Source: Clostridium beijerinckii HUN142 (GTDB lineage: Bacteria > Bacillota > Clostridia > Clostridiales > Clostridiaceae). From it: a DNA stretch of 64,000 nt. Positions 9,829 through 17,588 of the stretch are shown here, in pieces. The stretch spans positions 67,876-131,875 of the forward strand of contig NZ_KK211337.1 in assembly GCF_000621745.1 (NCBI RefSeq), read 5' to 3'. How positions within the stretch are numbered: the stretch's first letter is position 1; every line of letters begins with the position of its first letter. The translations under genes and the position numbers were made by a program. Under the pieces are notes generated by a model that was given only the letters and a program-made list of their open reading frames with translations, was not told where the DNA came from and did not search any database.

Positions 9829-10896
9829 ATGAAAACATATTTAGTTACTGGAGGAGCTGGATTTATAGGCTCAAACTTTGTTTTATACATGTTAAATAAA
9901 TATAAAGATATTAAGATAATAAATTTGGATAAATTGACTTATGCCGGCAATTTAGAAAATATTAAATCTATAGAAGACGATAAAAGACATACATTTGTTC
10001 AAGGAGATATTTGTGATAAAGAATTAGTCTCAAATCTTTTTGAGAAATATGATATTAATTATGTTGTTCACTTTGCAGCAGAATCACATGTTGACAGAAG
10101 TATAAAGGAACCAGAAATATTTGTGAAGACTAATGTACTCGGAACAGTTAATATGCTTAATTGTGCAAAAGAAGCTTGGGAAAATACAGATGGATTTAAA
10201 GAAGGTGTTAAATTTCTTCATGTATCAACCGATGAAGTTTATGGCTCTTTAGGAGATGAAGGATTCTTTGTGGAAACAACACCAATAGACCCTCATAGTC
10301 CATATTCATCAAGTAAAGTAAGTTCTGATTTAATGGTTAAGGCTTATTATGATACATATAAAATGCCTATAAATATAACAAGATGTTCAAATAACTATGG
10401 ACCATTCCAATTTCCTGAAAAACTAATTCCACTATTAATTAATAATTGCCTACAACATAAGGAATTACCTGTATATGGAGATGGAATGAATATAAGAGAT
10501 TGGCTTTTTGTAGAAGATCATGCAAAAGCAATTGATATGGTTATTAATAGCGGCAAACTTGGAGAAGTTTATAATGTTGGTGGTCATAATGAAAGAACAA
10601 ATATACAAATAGTTAAAACAGTTATATCGTACATAAATGAAAATGTGGATAAAGAAGTAACAGAAAACTTAATTAAGTATGTTGAAGACAGAAAAGGCCA
10701 TGATAGAAGATACGGAATAGCTCCTGATAAAATAAAGGCAGAACTAGGATGGTATCCTGAAACTACCTTTGAAGTAGGGATCAAAAAAACCATCAAATGG
10801 TATTTAGATAATTCTAAATGGATGAAGAATGTAACATCAGGTGATTATCAAAAATATTATGAGAAAACGTATATATTTAAGAAGGATGTGAAGTAA
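9829..10896 (+). CDS. rmlB: dTDP-glucose 4,6-dehydratase
   Basis: 355 residues. Converts dTDP-glucose to dTDP-4-keto-6-deoxyglucose, the second step of the rhamnose pathway, as an NAD-dependent extended short-chain dehydrogenase. Visible motifs are TGGAGFIGSNF at the N-terminus, HFAAESHVDRS, STDEVYGS and the catalytic YSSSK. AAAGGAG at 9814-9820 sits 8 bases before the ATG at 9829; a GTG at 9826 is adjacent but badly spaced. About 180 bases separate it from the broken rmlD. A decayed second copy of its 3' third lies at 12793-13164. Confidence 0.96.
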   Translation: MKTYLVTGGAGFIGSNFVLYMLNKYKDIKIINLDKLTYAGNLENIKSIEDDKRHTFVQGDICDKELVSNLFEKYDINYVVHFAAESHVDRSIKEPEIFVKTNVLGTVNMLNCAKEAWENTDGFKEGVKFLHVSTDEVYGSLGDEGFFVETTPIDPHSPYSSSKVSSDLMVKAYYDTYKMPINITRCSNNYGPFQFPEKLIPLLINNCLQHKELPVYGDGMNIRDWLFVEDHAKAIDMVINSGKLGEVYNVGGHNERTNIQIVKTVISYINENVDKEVTENLIKYVEDRKGHDRRYGIAPDKIKAELGWYPETTFEVGIKKTIKWYLDNSKWMKNVTSGDYQKYYEKTYIFKKDVK

Positions 10897-11474
10897 AATT
10901 AAGAAGATTAAAATGTGAAGAAAATCATCAAGTACAATCAAGACAGAAAATTTATAATGAGTGAACATACGAAACTACTTCTAACTAGAGCACAATAGGA
11001 GACAAAGATTCTGATGGAAACCTAAATCAAAAGCTGTCTATTTTAATTAAGTAATATTATGGATGGTTGGAAAACCTATTGAGTAATCTTTAATAAAAGT
11101 TTACTGTACATCTAAAAAGGAATCTTGATGTATTAGAAACTTATACTATCAAGGTCAATGGTATTTCGGAGTAAAGTAAGGAAACTAGTATATATTGAAA
11201 TAATAAAGCTACATTCACAATTCTAATTTTAGTAAGGCAGGTGTTTAATTAAGACTAGAATGGAGAAATTTAATTACAATATATAGTTTTTAGATTTTTA
11301 TTTGAAATTATAAATATCGTCTAAAGAAGGCTGATTATGTGATGTCATATACATATAAATTATGTCTCAGCCAAAAGGCAGGTTAACCATAAATGAAAGG
11401 GAAAGGTATTCTGTATTTATTATAGCTAGACGTTTTGTAAACTTCTGGTAAATGTATATCTAAGGAGGGGGAAA
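10897..11474 (+). other. Intergenic region between rmlB and the acyltransferase gene
   Basis: About 580 bases without a credible gene. One long hairpin is possible at 11328-11373 (GGCTGA ... TCAGCC), with no T-run after it. AAGGAGGGGG at the end is the ribosome binding site of the next gene. It may be decayed coding sequence, but no family can be recognised. Confidence 0.45.
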
Positions 11475-12512
11475 ATGATAAATTTACTAGTATTAATGGT
11501 TGCCTTTTTGGTATTATCTGTTATCTTTATAGATCGTAAAAGTAATATTGAAAGTAATAAGATTTTTATGTCTAAGAAACATACAACAGTACTTAAAGGT
11601 GTAGCAATGGTTCTTGTATTAGTATCTCATATAGGAGGGTATGGTTATAATATTGCAGTGACTCATCCATTGGGTGCGATTGGAGTATGTATTTTTCTAA
11701 TTGTTTCTGGATATGGATTAAATGAGTCAATTAAGAGAAAAGGAAGAAAGTGTTATTTTAAAAATAGAATTAAAAGAGTTATGATACCTTATTGGATAGT
11801 AATATTAATATCTTATATCACACTATCATTTTCTAAAGATACAATTTTAAATCTAATTCAATATATGTTCTTATTAAAATTGCCTGAAGGTTCATATTGG
11901 TATATTGAGTTTATATTGTGTTGGTATGTGTTCTTCTACTTTATATCGCTAATAAAAAATAGAAATAAAAAAGCATTAGTAATGATTGTGGTAGCAATTA
12001 TATTTTCTTTACTAAATCTAAGTGATAGAGTATATGTATGGCAGATTGTCTCGTTTCCAATAGGTGTAATAATTTCTGATTATGCTGATACAATATATAA
12101 AATGTCCTTAAAGGCTAAAAAGGCTACCATATTTATACCACTAATAGTATTAGTTATTTCAGTAATTATTAAAAAGATGCCTTTTGTAGAAAACAATGAG
12201 TTAGGTTTTACGGATACATTGTGTCAAATCACGTTATCTTTGTCAGCTGGAATATTTATAGTAATTATTATGTATATTCTATATGATCTAAAGGTTTGGA
12301 AAATTACGTCTTATATTGGTGAAATATCATATGAATTATATTTGGTACATCCATTATTATTATCTATTATTATTAAAAATAGTTCCGCAATATTTTTATC
12401 CATATTTATAATAAGTACAATTTTATTATCAGTATCGCTTAATAAAATATGCAAATTAATTTTAAAAAGTAATAGGAATTGGTTAAATTATTACCTAGAT
12501 TTATTTCATTAA
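11475..12512 (+). CDS. Membrane acyltransferase, acyltransferase 3 family
   Basis: 345 residues with about ten membrane segments. The N-terminal block has LVLVSHIGGYGYN (the His of the acyltransferase 3 family), then FLIVSGYGLNESIKRKG and FKNRIKRVMIPYWIVI, the conserved RxxRxxxPY element. Members such as OafA and WcaH-type enzymes O-acetylate sugars of surface polysaccharides. Here it probably decorates the polymer made by the upstream genes. A very strong site (AAGGAGGGGG) precedes the ATG. The sugar target is not predictable. Confidence 0.82.
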   Translation: MINLLVLMVAFLVLSVIFIDRKSNIESNKIFMSKKHTTVLKGVAMVLVLVSHIGGYGYNIAVTHPLGAIGVCIFLIVSGYGLNESIKRKGRKCYFKNRIKRVMIPYWIVILISYITLSFSKDTILNLIQYMFLLKLPEGSYWYIEFILCWYVFFYFISLIKNRNKKALVMIVVAIIFSLLNLSDRVYVWQIVSFPIGVIISDYADTIYKMSLKAKKATIFIPLIVLVISVIIKKMPFVENNELGFTDTLCQITLSLSAGIFIVIIMYILYDLKVWKITSYIGEISYELYLVHPLLLSIIIKNSSAIFLSIFIISTILLSVSLNKICKLILKSNRNWLNYYLDLFH

Positions 12513-12610
12513 TTAATGGAGTATTTTAAACTCTGTAAATTTTTCGTTTTAGGCTGTTAGAAATAATAATCTAAGGGAGTGAGTTAAATATGATTAGTGA
12601 AATATTAATC

Positions 12611-12659
12611 TTGTCTATTAAATCTATATTAATTGTAATAATATAGATTTAATAGACAA
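12611..12659. repeat. Perfect 20-bp inverted repeat with a 9-base loop
   Basis: The arm at 12611-12630 (TTGTCTATTAAATCTATATT) is the exact reverse complement of 12640-12659. It sits just after a good ribosome binding site and an ATG at 12591 that opens only 18 codons running into the repeat. No T-run follows. It may be a terminator, or the end of a lost element next to the transposase scar. Confidence 0.7.
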
Positions 12660-12713
12660 ATTGAAATAACAAGTTGAACTAATTTCTACTTATGCTTAAA
12701 CACTTGTATTTAC

Positions 12714-12788
12714 TTATACTTTATCTAAATGTGTTTTAAATAATTCTTCAGGAGTTTCATAATTAAGTATGCTTCTGGGAAGAGTATT
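12714..12788 (-). mobile_element. 3' remnant of an IS30-type transposase gene
   Basis: Read on the minus strand, 12788 to 12714 encodes NTLPRSILNYETPEELFKTH followed by LDKV and a stop. This matches the conserved C-terminus of IS30-family transposases (LPRK...L.Y.TPEE.F...LD). The rest of the gene is absent: four bases after the scar the sequence becomes rmlB-like. So an insertion sequence was lost by deletion or recombination at this point. Confidence 0.7.
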
Positions 12789-12792
12789 CAGT

Positions 12793-13164
12793 GTAGAAGA
12801 TCATACAAAAGTAATTAATATGGTTATTAATGTCGGCAGACTTTAAGAAGTTTACAGTGTTGGTGTTCATAATGAAAGAACAAATATACAAATAGTTAAA
12901 ACAGTCATATCGTATATAAATGAAAATGTAGATAAAGATGTAACAGAAAATTTAATTAAGTATGTTGAAGACAGAAAAGGCCACGATAGAAGGTACGGAA
13001 TAGCTCCTGATAAAATAAAAGAAGAACCAGGCTGGTATCCTGAAACTACTTTTGAAGTAGGAATTAAAAAAACTATCAAATGGTATTTAGATAATTCTGA
13101 ATGGATGAATAATGTAACATCAGGTGATTATCAAAAATATTACGAAAAAATGTACACCTCTTAA
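12793..13164 (+). pseudogene. Decayed partial second copy of rmlB (3' third)
   Basis: Corresponds codon by codon to the rmlB segment beginning at VEDHAKAIDMV; by eye about nine bases in ten are identical. It lacks the NAD-binding and catalytic parts. It has a TAA at 12844-12846 where rmlB has GGA, and diverges from rmlB at about 13156, just before its own stop. It has no ribosome binding site or start. It looks like the leftover of a second rml gene set or of a tandem duplication resolved at the adjacent IS30 scar. Confidence 0.9.
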
Positions 13165-13260
13165 AAAAGCAGCTGTGCTGCAATTAAGAACTTTAATAAC
13201 CTCTTAAAAAAGCAGCTGTGCTGCAATTAAGAACTTTAATAACCTCTTAAAAAAGCAGCT
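13157..13260 (+). repeat. 43-bp tandem repeat, two full copies plus 18 bases
   Basis: Units run 13157-13199, 13200-13242 and 13243-13260 (partial). The two full copies are identical and contain the palindromic core GCAGCTGTGCTGC. The same core recurs at 42439-42515, 44650-44726 and 60206-60240. Confidence 0.9.
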
Positions 13261-13307
13261 ATGCTCCTGACTAGCACCTCGGAGGTCCCCAAATTGCAAG
13301 TACAAGC

Positions 13308-13344
13308 ATTGCACTAAATGAATTATTTGGTGCAATCTTTTTGT
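13308..13344 (+). terminator. Terminator of the GCACTAAA family
   Basis: ATTGCACTAAAT (13308-13319) pairs with ATTTGGTGCAAT (13325-13336), followed by CTTTTTG. It lies between the repeat cluster and galU. The preceding 40 bases (from about 13268) resemble those before the terminator at 14389. Confidence 0.8.
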
Positions 13345-13418
13345 TGAATTCAATTGTGGAATTACTCAAGTGAAAATTGAATATTATATTTATATTAAAA
13401 AATATGGGAGAAAAATGA

Positions 13419-14291
13419 ATGAATAAGAAGATAAGAAAAGCAATAATTCCAGCAGCAGGTCTTGGAACAAGATTTTTACCTGCAACTAAGGCTCAGCCAA
13501 AGGAGATGCTTCCTATAGTGGATAAGCCAACAATTCAATATATTATAGAGGAAGCAGTTGCCTCAGGTATTGATGAAATTCTCATTGTTACTGGTAGAAA
13601 TAAAAAATGTATTGAAGATCATTTTGACAAATCTGTTGAGCTTGAAATGGAGCTTGCAAAAAACCATAAGGATGAATTATTAGAATTAGTTAAAGATATT
13701 TCAGATATGGTTGATATTCATTATATAAGACAAAAAGAACCTAGAGGATTAGGACATGCTATTCATTGTGCTAAGAGCTTTGTAGGTAATGAACCTTTTG
13801 CAATTCTTCTTGGGGATGATATAGTATATAATGAAGGGAAACCTTGTTTAAAGCAGCTTATTGATTGTTATGATGAGTACAAAACAAGCATTTTAGGTGT
13901 TCAAAGTGTTGAACCAGAAGATGTATGTAAATATGGTATAGTTGATGGAATAATAATAGAAGATAGAGTTTGCAAGGTCAAGGGATTAGTAGAAAAGCCA
14001 AGTATAGAAGATGCACCATCTAATACTGCAATACTTGGTAGATATGTAGTTACTCCTGCAATATTTGAAATTTTAGAAAATACAAAACCTGGTAAGGGAA
14101 ATGAAATTCAACTTACAGATGCATTGCTAGAGCTTGCTAAAAGTGAAGCTATGTATGCCTATAACTTTGAAGGAAGAAGATACGATGTTGGAGATAAGCT
14201 TGGATTTTTAGAAGCAACAGTGGAATATGCTTTAAGAAAACCCGAAATTAAAGATGAGTTTATAGAGTATTTAAAAGATATAGTAAGATAA
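13419..14291 (+). CDS. galU: UTP-glucose-1-phosphate uridylyltransferase, copy 1
   Basis: 290 residues. Makes UDP-glucose from UTP and glucose-1-phosphate for surface polysaccharide and glycolipid synthesis. The bacterial GalU motifs are clear: IIPAAGLGTRFLPATKAQPKEM, MLPIVDKPTIQYI, EPRGLGHAIHCA, FAILLGDDIV, GLVEKP and GKGNEIQLTDAL. GGGAG precedes the ATG. A second, very similar galU lies at 28348-29226. This copy sits at the end of the polysaccharide locus with terminators on both sides, so it is probably transcribed alone. Confidence 0.95.
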   Translation: MNKKIRKAIIPAAGLGTRFLPATKAQPKEMLPIVDKPTIQYIIEEAVASGIDEILIVTGRNKKCIEDHFDKSVELEMELAKNHKDELLELVKDISDMVDIHYIRQKEPRGLGHAIHCAKSFVGNEPFAILLGDDIVYNEGKPCLKQLIDCYDEYKTSILGVQSVEPEDVCKYGIVDGIIIEDRVCKVKGLVEKPSIEDAPSNTAILGRYVVTPAIFEILENTKPGKGNEIQLTDALLELAKSEAMYAYNFEGRRYDVGDKLGFLEATVEYALRKPEIKDEFIEYLKDIVR

Positions 14292-14388
14292 TGACCAATA
14301 AGTAAGGTGAAATTTATTTGTTTAAAAGCGAGTCAGTCGCAAGTCCCTCACTAGCACCCCAGAGGTTCAAGAACTTGTAAGTACAATC

Positions 14389-14421
14389 ATTGCACTAAGT
14401 GAAAGTTTAGTGCAATTTTTT
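14389..14421 (+). terminator. Terminator after galU copy 1
   Basis: ATTGCACTAA (14389-14398) pairs with TTAGTGCAAT (14407-14416), followed by a run of T. The upstream 40 bases (CTAGCACCCCAGAGGTT...) are shared with the element before galU. Confidence 0.85.
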
Positions 14422-14519
14422 GTTTTAAGTAAAAGGGGTTAAACTAAAAGGATGTACTTTAAAATGAAGATCCTTAAATCTTATGCAATGTTGAACGAAG
14501 AACGTGAATTTACTTTAAA

Positions 14520-14972
14520 TTACACGCATTTTAAGTGAATAACTTTTTCGAATCCTTTTCCATATAAATAAACAAAAGTTTTAGGAACAAAAATAAAGAC
14601 CAGCTTTTCATTAGAAGTAGTTATTTTAGTTTCTTCTACCGACCATTTTTCTATAGGTCCGTGAGAAGAAACATCTGTTATCACTCCAGTATCAGCATAA
14701 GGGATAAATTTTGCGACTTCTTTGGGAACCCAAAAAAGTACTCTATAATGATACAATCCATCTTTCCCTATTATTTTATCATATGACAGAGTAGCTCTCT
14801 TTTCAGTAGAATTACTTTTACTTGAGTTATTATTTGAACTTGAGTCTGAAATTGAGAAAATACTAGCATATCTTAGCAATGGAGGGCAGAGATTTATAGG
14901 TAGGAAGATGAACATTAGTATACATAAGAAAAGTGATATTAGTATAAAGTTATTTTTATGTTTTTTAATCAT
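14520..14972 (-). CDS. Small membrane-anchored or secreted protein of unknown function
   Basis: 150 residues. Residues 8-30 form one hydrophobic segment after KKHKN, so it is a signal anchor or signal peptide. A Ser/Asn-rich linker follows (about residues 43-58), then an exported domain of about 90 residues with no recognised motif (around GLYHYRVLFWVPKEVAKFIPY). AAGGAG lies at normal spacing before the ATG. It is convergent with galU and separated by a terminator from the DUF2922 gene upstream. It could belong to the accessory island; the function is unknown. Confidence 0.6.
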   Translation of the reverse strand: MIKKHKNNFILISLFLCILMFIFLPINLCPPLLRYASIFSISDSSSNNNSSKSNSTEKRATLSYDKIIGKDGLYHYRVLFWVPKEVAKFIPYADTGVITDVSSHGPIEKWSVEETKITTSNEKLVFIFVPKTFVYLYGKGFEKVIHLKCV

Positions 14973-15039
14973 TAAAAAACTCCTTATTATTGCTTAATAT
15001 CTAGTATTTTAAACTAATTTAGATTTTTTTATACTTCTT

Positions 15040-15075
15040 AAAAAGGCCCGTTACCATGAGGTAACGAGCCTTTTT
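15040..15075 (-). terminator. Strong terminator at the end of the sigma/YvrJ/DUF gene group
   Basis: A hairpin of about 15 pairs with a TCAT loop, with A-run on one side and T-run on the other, so it may work both ways. It begins four bases after the DUF2922 stop codon on the minus strand. Confidence 0.85.
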
Positions 15076-15078
15076 ATC

Positions 15079-15297
15079 TTATGCTACATCAATTTTAGTA
15101 ACATTTTTCTCTGTCAATTGAGCTCCAGATTTTTTAACCAAAGCTCCAGAAGAAGAGAAGAAGACATTCTTTTGAATAATTATGTCCATTAGAGAATTTA
15201 CTTGAGCAGGAGTAATATCTGGTTTAACTCCGCTGATGCTAAAGTTGCTTTTTAATCCATTTTCAGTTATAAAAGTTAATGCTAAAACATATTCCAT
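15079..15297 (-). CDS. DUF2922 family protein
   Basis: 72 residues with the family pattern: a beta-type start (EYVLALTFITENGLKSNFSI), then DITPAQVNSLMDIIIQKNVF and a short C-terminal tail. Proteins of this family commonly sit beside DUF1659 and YvrJ proteins in Firmicutes, as here; their function is not known. The ribosome binding site is GGGGG before the ATG. It is the last gene before a strong terminator and lies 163 bases after the DUF1659 gene. Confidence 0.85.
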   Translation of the reverse strand: MEYVLALTFITENGLKSNFSISGVKPDITPAQVNSLMDIIIQKNVFFSSSGALVKKSGAQLTEKNVTKIDVA

Positions 15298-15460
15298 AAT
15301 TTAAAGCCCCCTAAAAAATATTTTTTGATAGTAGTTAAAGACTGGTTATATAGATGAAGGACAGGAGAAAGTACCTTTTTGAATATTAGGTAAACTAGTA
15401 TTACTTAAAGCTTAATACACATTTGGAAAGGAAATTTGAATGTTTAATTGTAGTGTTTTT

Positions 15461-15685
15461 TTATTCCTGAGTAAGGTTTGAAGATTCATTTAACAAAGTT
15501 GATCTTGTGCCAGTGGACATAACACTCTTAATTGCTTCTCCTACTGCGTATGCATTTTCAGGAGCTACGTCAGTCCTTACATTAGCGAAGCTTTTCTTAC
15601 TGTAGATTGGGTCGCCCGCTTTATCCAATCCACTTTGAACCTCGATGCTTAAAGATGTAGTTTTGATTTGTTTTGCTACTGCCAT
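15461..15685 (-). CDS. DUF1659 family protein
   Basis: 74 residues: MAVAKQIKTTSLSIEVQSGL, then a central block (KKSFANVRTDVAPENAYAVG) and a C-terminal helix, as in DUF1659 proteins. Soluble, no signal peptide. It has its own promoter and leader (15686-15748), a near copy of the leader of the sigma gene at 16551-16613, so the sigma factor probably drives this gene too. Function is unknown. Confidence 0.85.
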   Translation of the reverse strand: MAVAKQIKTTSLSIEVQSGLDKAGDPIYSKKSFANVRTDVAPENAYAVGEAIKSVMSTGTRSTLLNESSNLTQE

Positions 15686-15717
15686 ATTTTCTTACCTCCT
15701 AAATTTTGTTCTCATAT

Positions 15718-15748
15718 TGTATATACACAAAAATTGATTTTTATAAAG
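15718..15748 (-). promoter_or_regulatory. Promoter of the DUF1659 gene, twin of the sigma-gene promoter
   Basis: On the minus strand TTTATAAAAATC is followed, at fixed spacing, by TGTATAT, 35 bases from the ATG. The same blocks, spacing and distance to start occur at 16585-16613. About 24 of 29 bases agree, and similarity continues to the AGGAGG. Confidence 0.7.
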
Positions 15749-15780
15749 GGTAATTTGAAAATTTTTTTGAAATTTATTTT

Positions 15781-15978
15781 TTATTTTAAATTTTGAACCT
15801 CGCTATCACATGAAGTATCAATGACAACACCTAATTTAGTGGAAATTATAGTATTTAATTTGTTTATTGAAGATGAAAGGGTGGAGAGTTGTTTTTCAAG
15901 GCGAAATAGTAAATAAGCACAAACTGCTATAGGAAATCCAGCATTGGTAATAAGGCTCATCATATCGTTAATTCCCAT
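15781..15978 (-). CDS. yvrJ: YvrJ family small membrane protein, holin-like layout
   Basis: 65 residues. One N-terminal membrane segment (around MSLITNAGFPIAVCAYLLFRL) is followed by an amphipathic helix (LEKQLSTLSSSINKLNTII) and a short charged tail, as in YvrJ proteins. It overlaps the 3' end of the sigma gene by 19 bases, so translation is probably coupled. In Bacillus subtilis yvrJ also neighbours an alternative sigma factor (SigO/YvrI). The size and topology resemble the BhlA/UviB type of phage or bacteriocin holin-like proteins. A release role is an inference. Confidence 0.8.
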   Translation of the reverse strand: MGINDMMSLITNAGFPIAVCAYLLFRLEKQLSTLSSSINKLNTIISTKLGVVIDTSCDSEVQNLK

Positions 15979-16550
15979 AATTCATTACCTCCAACAATAC
16001 AATTTTTTAATTTTTTTAAAGCATTTTTCTTTCTTTTTAAAGCTGTCATATATGATACATTCTCATGATAAGCATAATTTGTAAGGGTATTTTTCATAAA
16101 AAAGACAAAGTTTATTAGATATCTCTCTGAATCGCTTAAATCATTTTTTATTGCAGACAATAGTTTAATATTCTCATATTCAAGTTTCATACTTTCATCT
16201 TCTATATCATTGCTTAGAGAAGTATTACATTCAATATCGTCACTTAAAGAGAAAAATCCATCAATATCTTTTCGATTATTATATCTTTTTAGTAAAACAC
16301 TTAAATTATTTTTTATGGAATTTGTGGCATAGGCAACAAAACGATGAGTATTTAAATCGTAATGATCTATGCATTTAAAAAGCATTAAGAAGCATTCATT
16401 TTTAATATCGCATTTTTCATAACCATGGATAAAAGTTCTCATAGATAATGAATTTATAAGTGGAGTAAATTCCTTAATTAAATTTTCTTTAGCTTTAAGG
16501 TCACCATCTTTAGCCTTACCGGCTAAGTGTTCAATATAATCATAATTCAC
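15960..16550 (-). CDS. Alternative sigma-70-family factor
   Basis: 196 residues. The N-terminal half has a region 2 pattern (DIKNECFLMLFKCIDHYDLN, then FVAYATNSIKNNL). The C-terminal part has a region 4-like helix-turn-helix (LSDSERYLINFVFF, then YMTALKRKKNALKKLK). It fits the small clostridial sigma factors (UviA/TcdR/BotR group or SigO-like), but the subgroup is not certain. The start is GTG at 16550, set by AGGAGG 8 bases upstream. Its promoter motif is repeated before the DUF1659 gene, which suggests autoregulation. Confidence 0.75.
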   Translation of the reverse strand: MNYDYIEHLAGKAKDGDLKAKENLIKEFTPLINSLSMRTFIHGYEKCDIKNECFLMLFKCIDHYDLNTHRFVAYATNSIKNNLSVLLKRYNNRKDIDGFFSLSDDIECNTSLSNDIEDESMKLEYENIKLLSAIKNDLSDSERYLINFVFFMKNTLTNYAYHENVSYMTALKRKKNALKKLKNCIVGGNELWELTI

Positions 16551-16584
16551 ATATAATCCCTCCTAAAATTTACTTTTCATAAGA

Positions 16585-16613
16585 GATATACAGAAAAAAA
16601 GATTTTTATAAAC
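16585..16613 (-). promoter_or_regulatory. Promoter of the sigma-factor gene
   Basis: On the minus strand TTTATAAAAATC and TGTATAT are spaced exactly as at 15718-15748 and lie 35 bases before the GTG start. The match to a vegetative TTGACA box is poor, so recognition by the encoded sigma factor itself is plausible. Confidence 0.65.
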
Positions 16614-16718
16614 ACTTAGGGAACAAATTTAAGAAAAAATTTTAAAAATATAGGATATTAGGTATGTACAATATGGATATCCAATTTGAAGATTGGACTT
16701 ATTAGATGAACGTATTTA

Positions 16719-17138
16719 CTACCTATATAAATTTTTTGATTTTTTTGATATATAAACACGAATAAAATCCTCAAAAATTGAAAGATCTTTAAGAGTAATC
16801 TTGTCATCCTCCAACAATTTAGCTAGAGTTTTAACTTTATTGGCCTTTTTAGAATAACGTATTTTAGTTTTTGCCTTATTCAAATTGTCATAAGAATCAA
16901 CACCAATTAAGTCTTCATATTGATCGAAACCTAGAAGAAAGTCTGTAGTAACATTATAGTATGAGGCTAAGCGTTTCAAGTGATCATATATTGGCGCTGC
17001 TTTACCCGTTTCCCATTTAGAAAGCATGCTTCCGGTGATATTAATATCGAATGTTTCGTTTATTTCAGAAGCTAGCTGATCTAGAGTGATATTCTTTTTT
17101 AATCGTAAGTTCTTAAGAATTGTACCCGTTTTATTCAT
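16719..17138 (-). CDS. Xre/Cro-CI-type repressor
   Basis: 139 residues. The N-terminal helix-turn-helix (GTILKNLRLKKNITLDQLAS ... MLSKWETGKAAP ... LASYYNVTTDFLLG) is typical of phage-type repressors. The C-terminal part is charged and probably mediates dimerisation. The ATG at 17138 is chosen because GGAGGAGA lies just upstream; the longer TTG-start frame would contain the binding site itself. It diverges from the small Xre-type gene at 17332 across a 193-bp region with two promoters, the usual lysogeny-switch layout. Confidence 0.88.
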   Translation of the reverse strand: MNKTGTILKNLRLKKNITLDQLASEINETFDINITGSMLSKWETGKAAPIYDHLKRLASYYNVTTDFLLGFDQYEDLIGVDSYDNLNKAKTKIRYSKKANKVKTLAKLLEDDKITLKDLSIFEDFIRVYISKKSKNLYR

Positions 17139-17176
17139 ATTTCTCCTCCACAATGTAAAAGATTACTTTGGACATA

Positions 17177-17205
17177 AGTATACAACGATAAATGACAAAA
17201 AGCAA
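17177..17205 (-). promoter_or_regulatory. Promoter for the Xre repressor gene
   Basis: TTGCTT, a 17-base spacer, then TATACT, read on the minus strand, ending about 39 bases before the ATG. Confidence 0.7.
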
Positions 17206-17238
17206 GAAAATAATTTGAAAAAATTACCAAAATAATCA

Positions 17239-17266
17239 TTGACACGGACATTAGCAAGCGTATAAT
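17239..17266 (+). promoter_or_regulatory. Consensus promoter for the rightward genes
   Basis: TTGACA (17239-17244), a 16-base spacer and TATAAT (17261-17266): a full match to both sigma-A boxes. It faces the small Xre-type gene and lies back to back with the leftward repressor promoter. Confidence 0.85.
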
Positions 17267-17274
17267 TAAATTAA

Positions 17275-17304
17275 CGGTAACAACCTAAAGTAAATGTTGT
17301 TCCG
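17275..17304. promoter_or_regulatory. Possible operator between the divergent regulators
   Basis: CGGTAACAAC (17275-17284) and GTTGTTCCG (17296-17304) form an inverted repeat with one extra base in the left arm and an 11-base centre. It lies just after the rightward -10 box, where a repressor would block transcription. Confidence 0.5.
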
Positions 17305-17331
17305 ATAAAGTTGTATAAGGGGGAATATAGT

Positions 17332-17535
17332 ATGTCAAAGTCACAAGCTCAATATAATAAATTTAAAGAATTTTTATTGGTGAATAACATCAAACAAAGT
17401 GAATTCGCAGAACACATTGGCAGATCAAGCTCTTTTGTAAACAATGCTTTGAATGGAAGAGGTGCAAAATTTAATTCAGAAGATTTAAACACAATAAGAT
17501 GCTTATTTAATATTAAAATAAGTGAATATTTTTAG
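17332..17535 (+). CDS. Small Xre-type DNA-binding protein
   Basis: 67 residues, almost all helix-turn-helix: FKEFLLVNNIKQSEFAEHIG, then SSSFVNNALNGRG and a final helix. It looks like a Cro- or antirepressor-type partner of the divergent repressor. The ATG at 17332 follows AAGGGGG at normal spacing; an in-frame TTG at 17311 lies upstream of that site and is rejected. It is read from the consensus promoter at 17239-17266. Confidence 0.82.
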   Translation: MSKSQAQYNKFKEFLLVNNIKQSEFAEHIGRSSSFVNNALNGRGAKFNSEDLNTIRCLFNIKISEYF

Positions 17536-17588
17536 CATATATCATCTGTAAACGGTGACATATGAGCTGATTACGTTTAGGGGGGAGT

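Noticed and set aside
10584..10796. Antisense open frame inside rmlB, repeated at 12867-13079
   Set aside because: The two frames look alike only because the rmlB 3' part is duplicated; both are shadows with no ribosome binding site.
12591..12647. 18-codon frame after a good ribosome binding site
   Set aside because: It runs straight into the 20-bp inverted repeat and stops; more likely the truncated start of a lost gene or chance than a peptide gene.
13157..13260. CRISPR-like tandem repeat
   Set aside because: The units are directly adjacent with no spacers and belong to a dispersed palindrome family; no cas gene is near.
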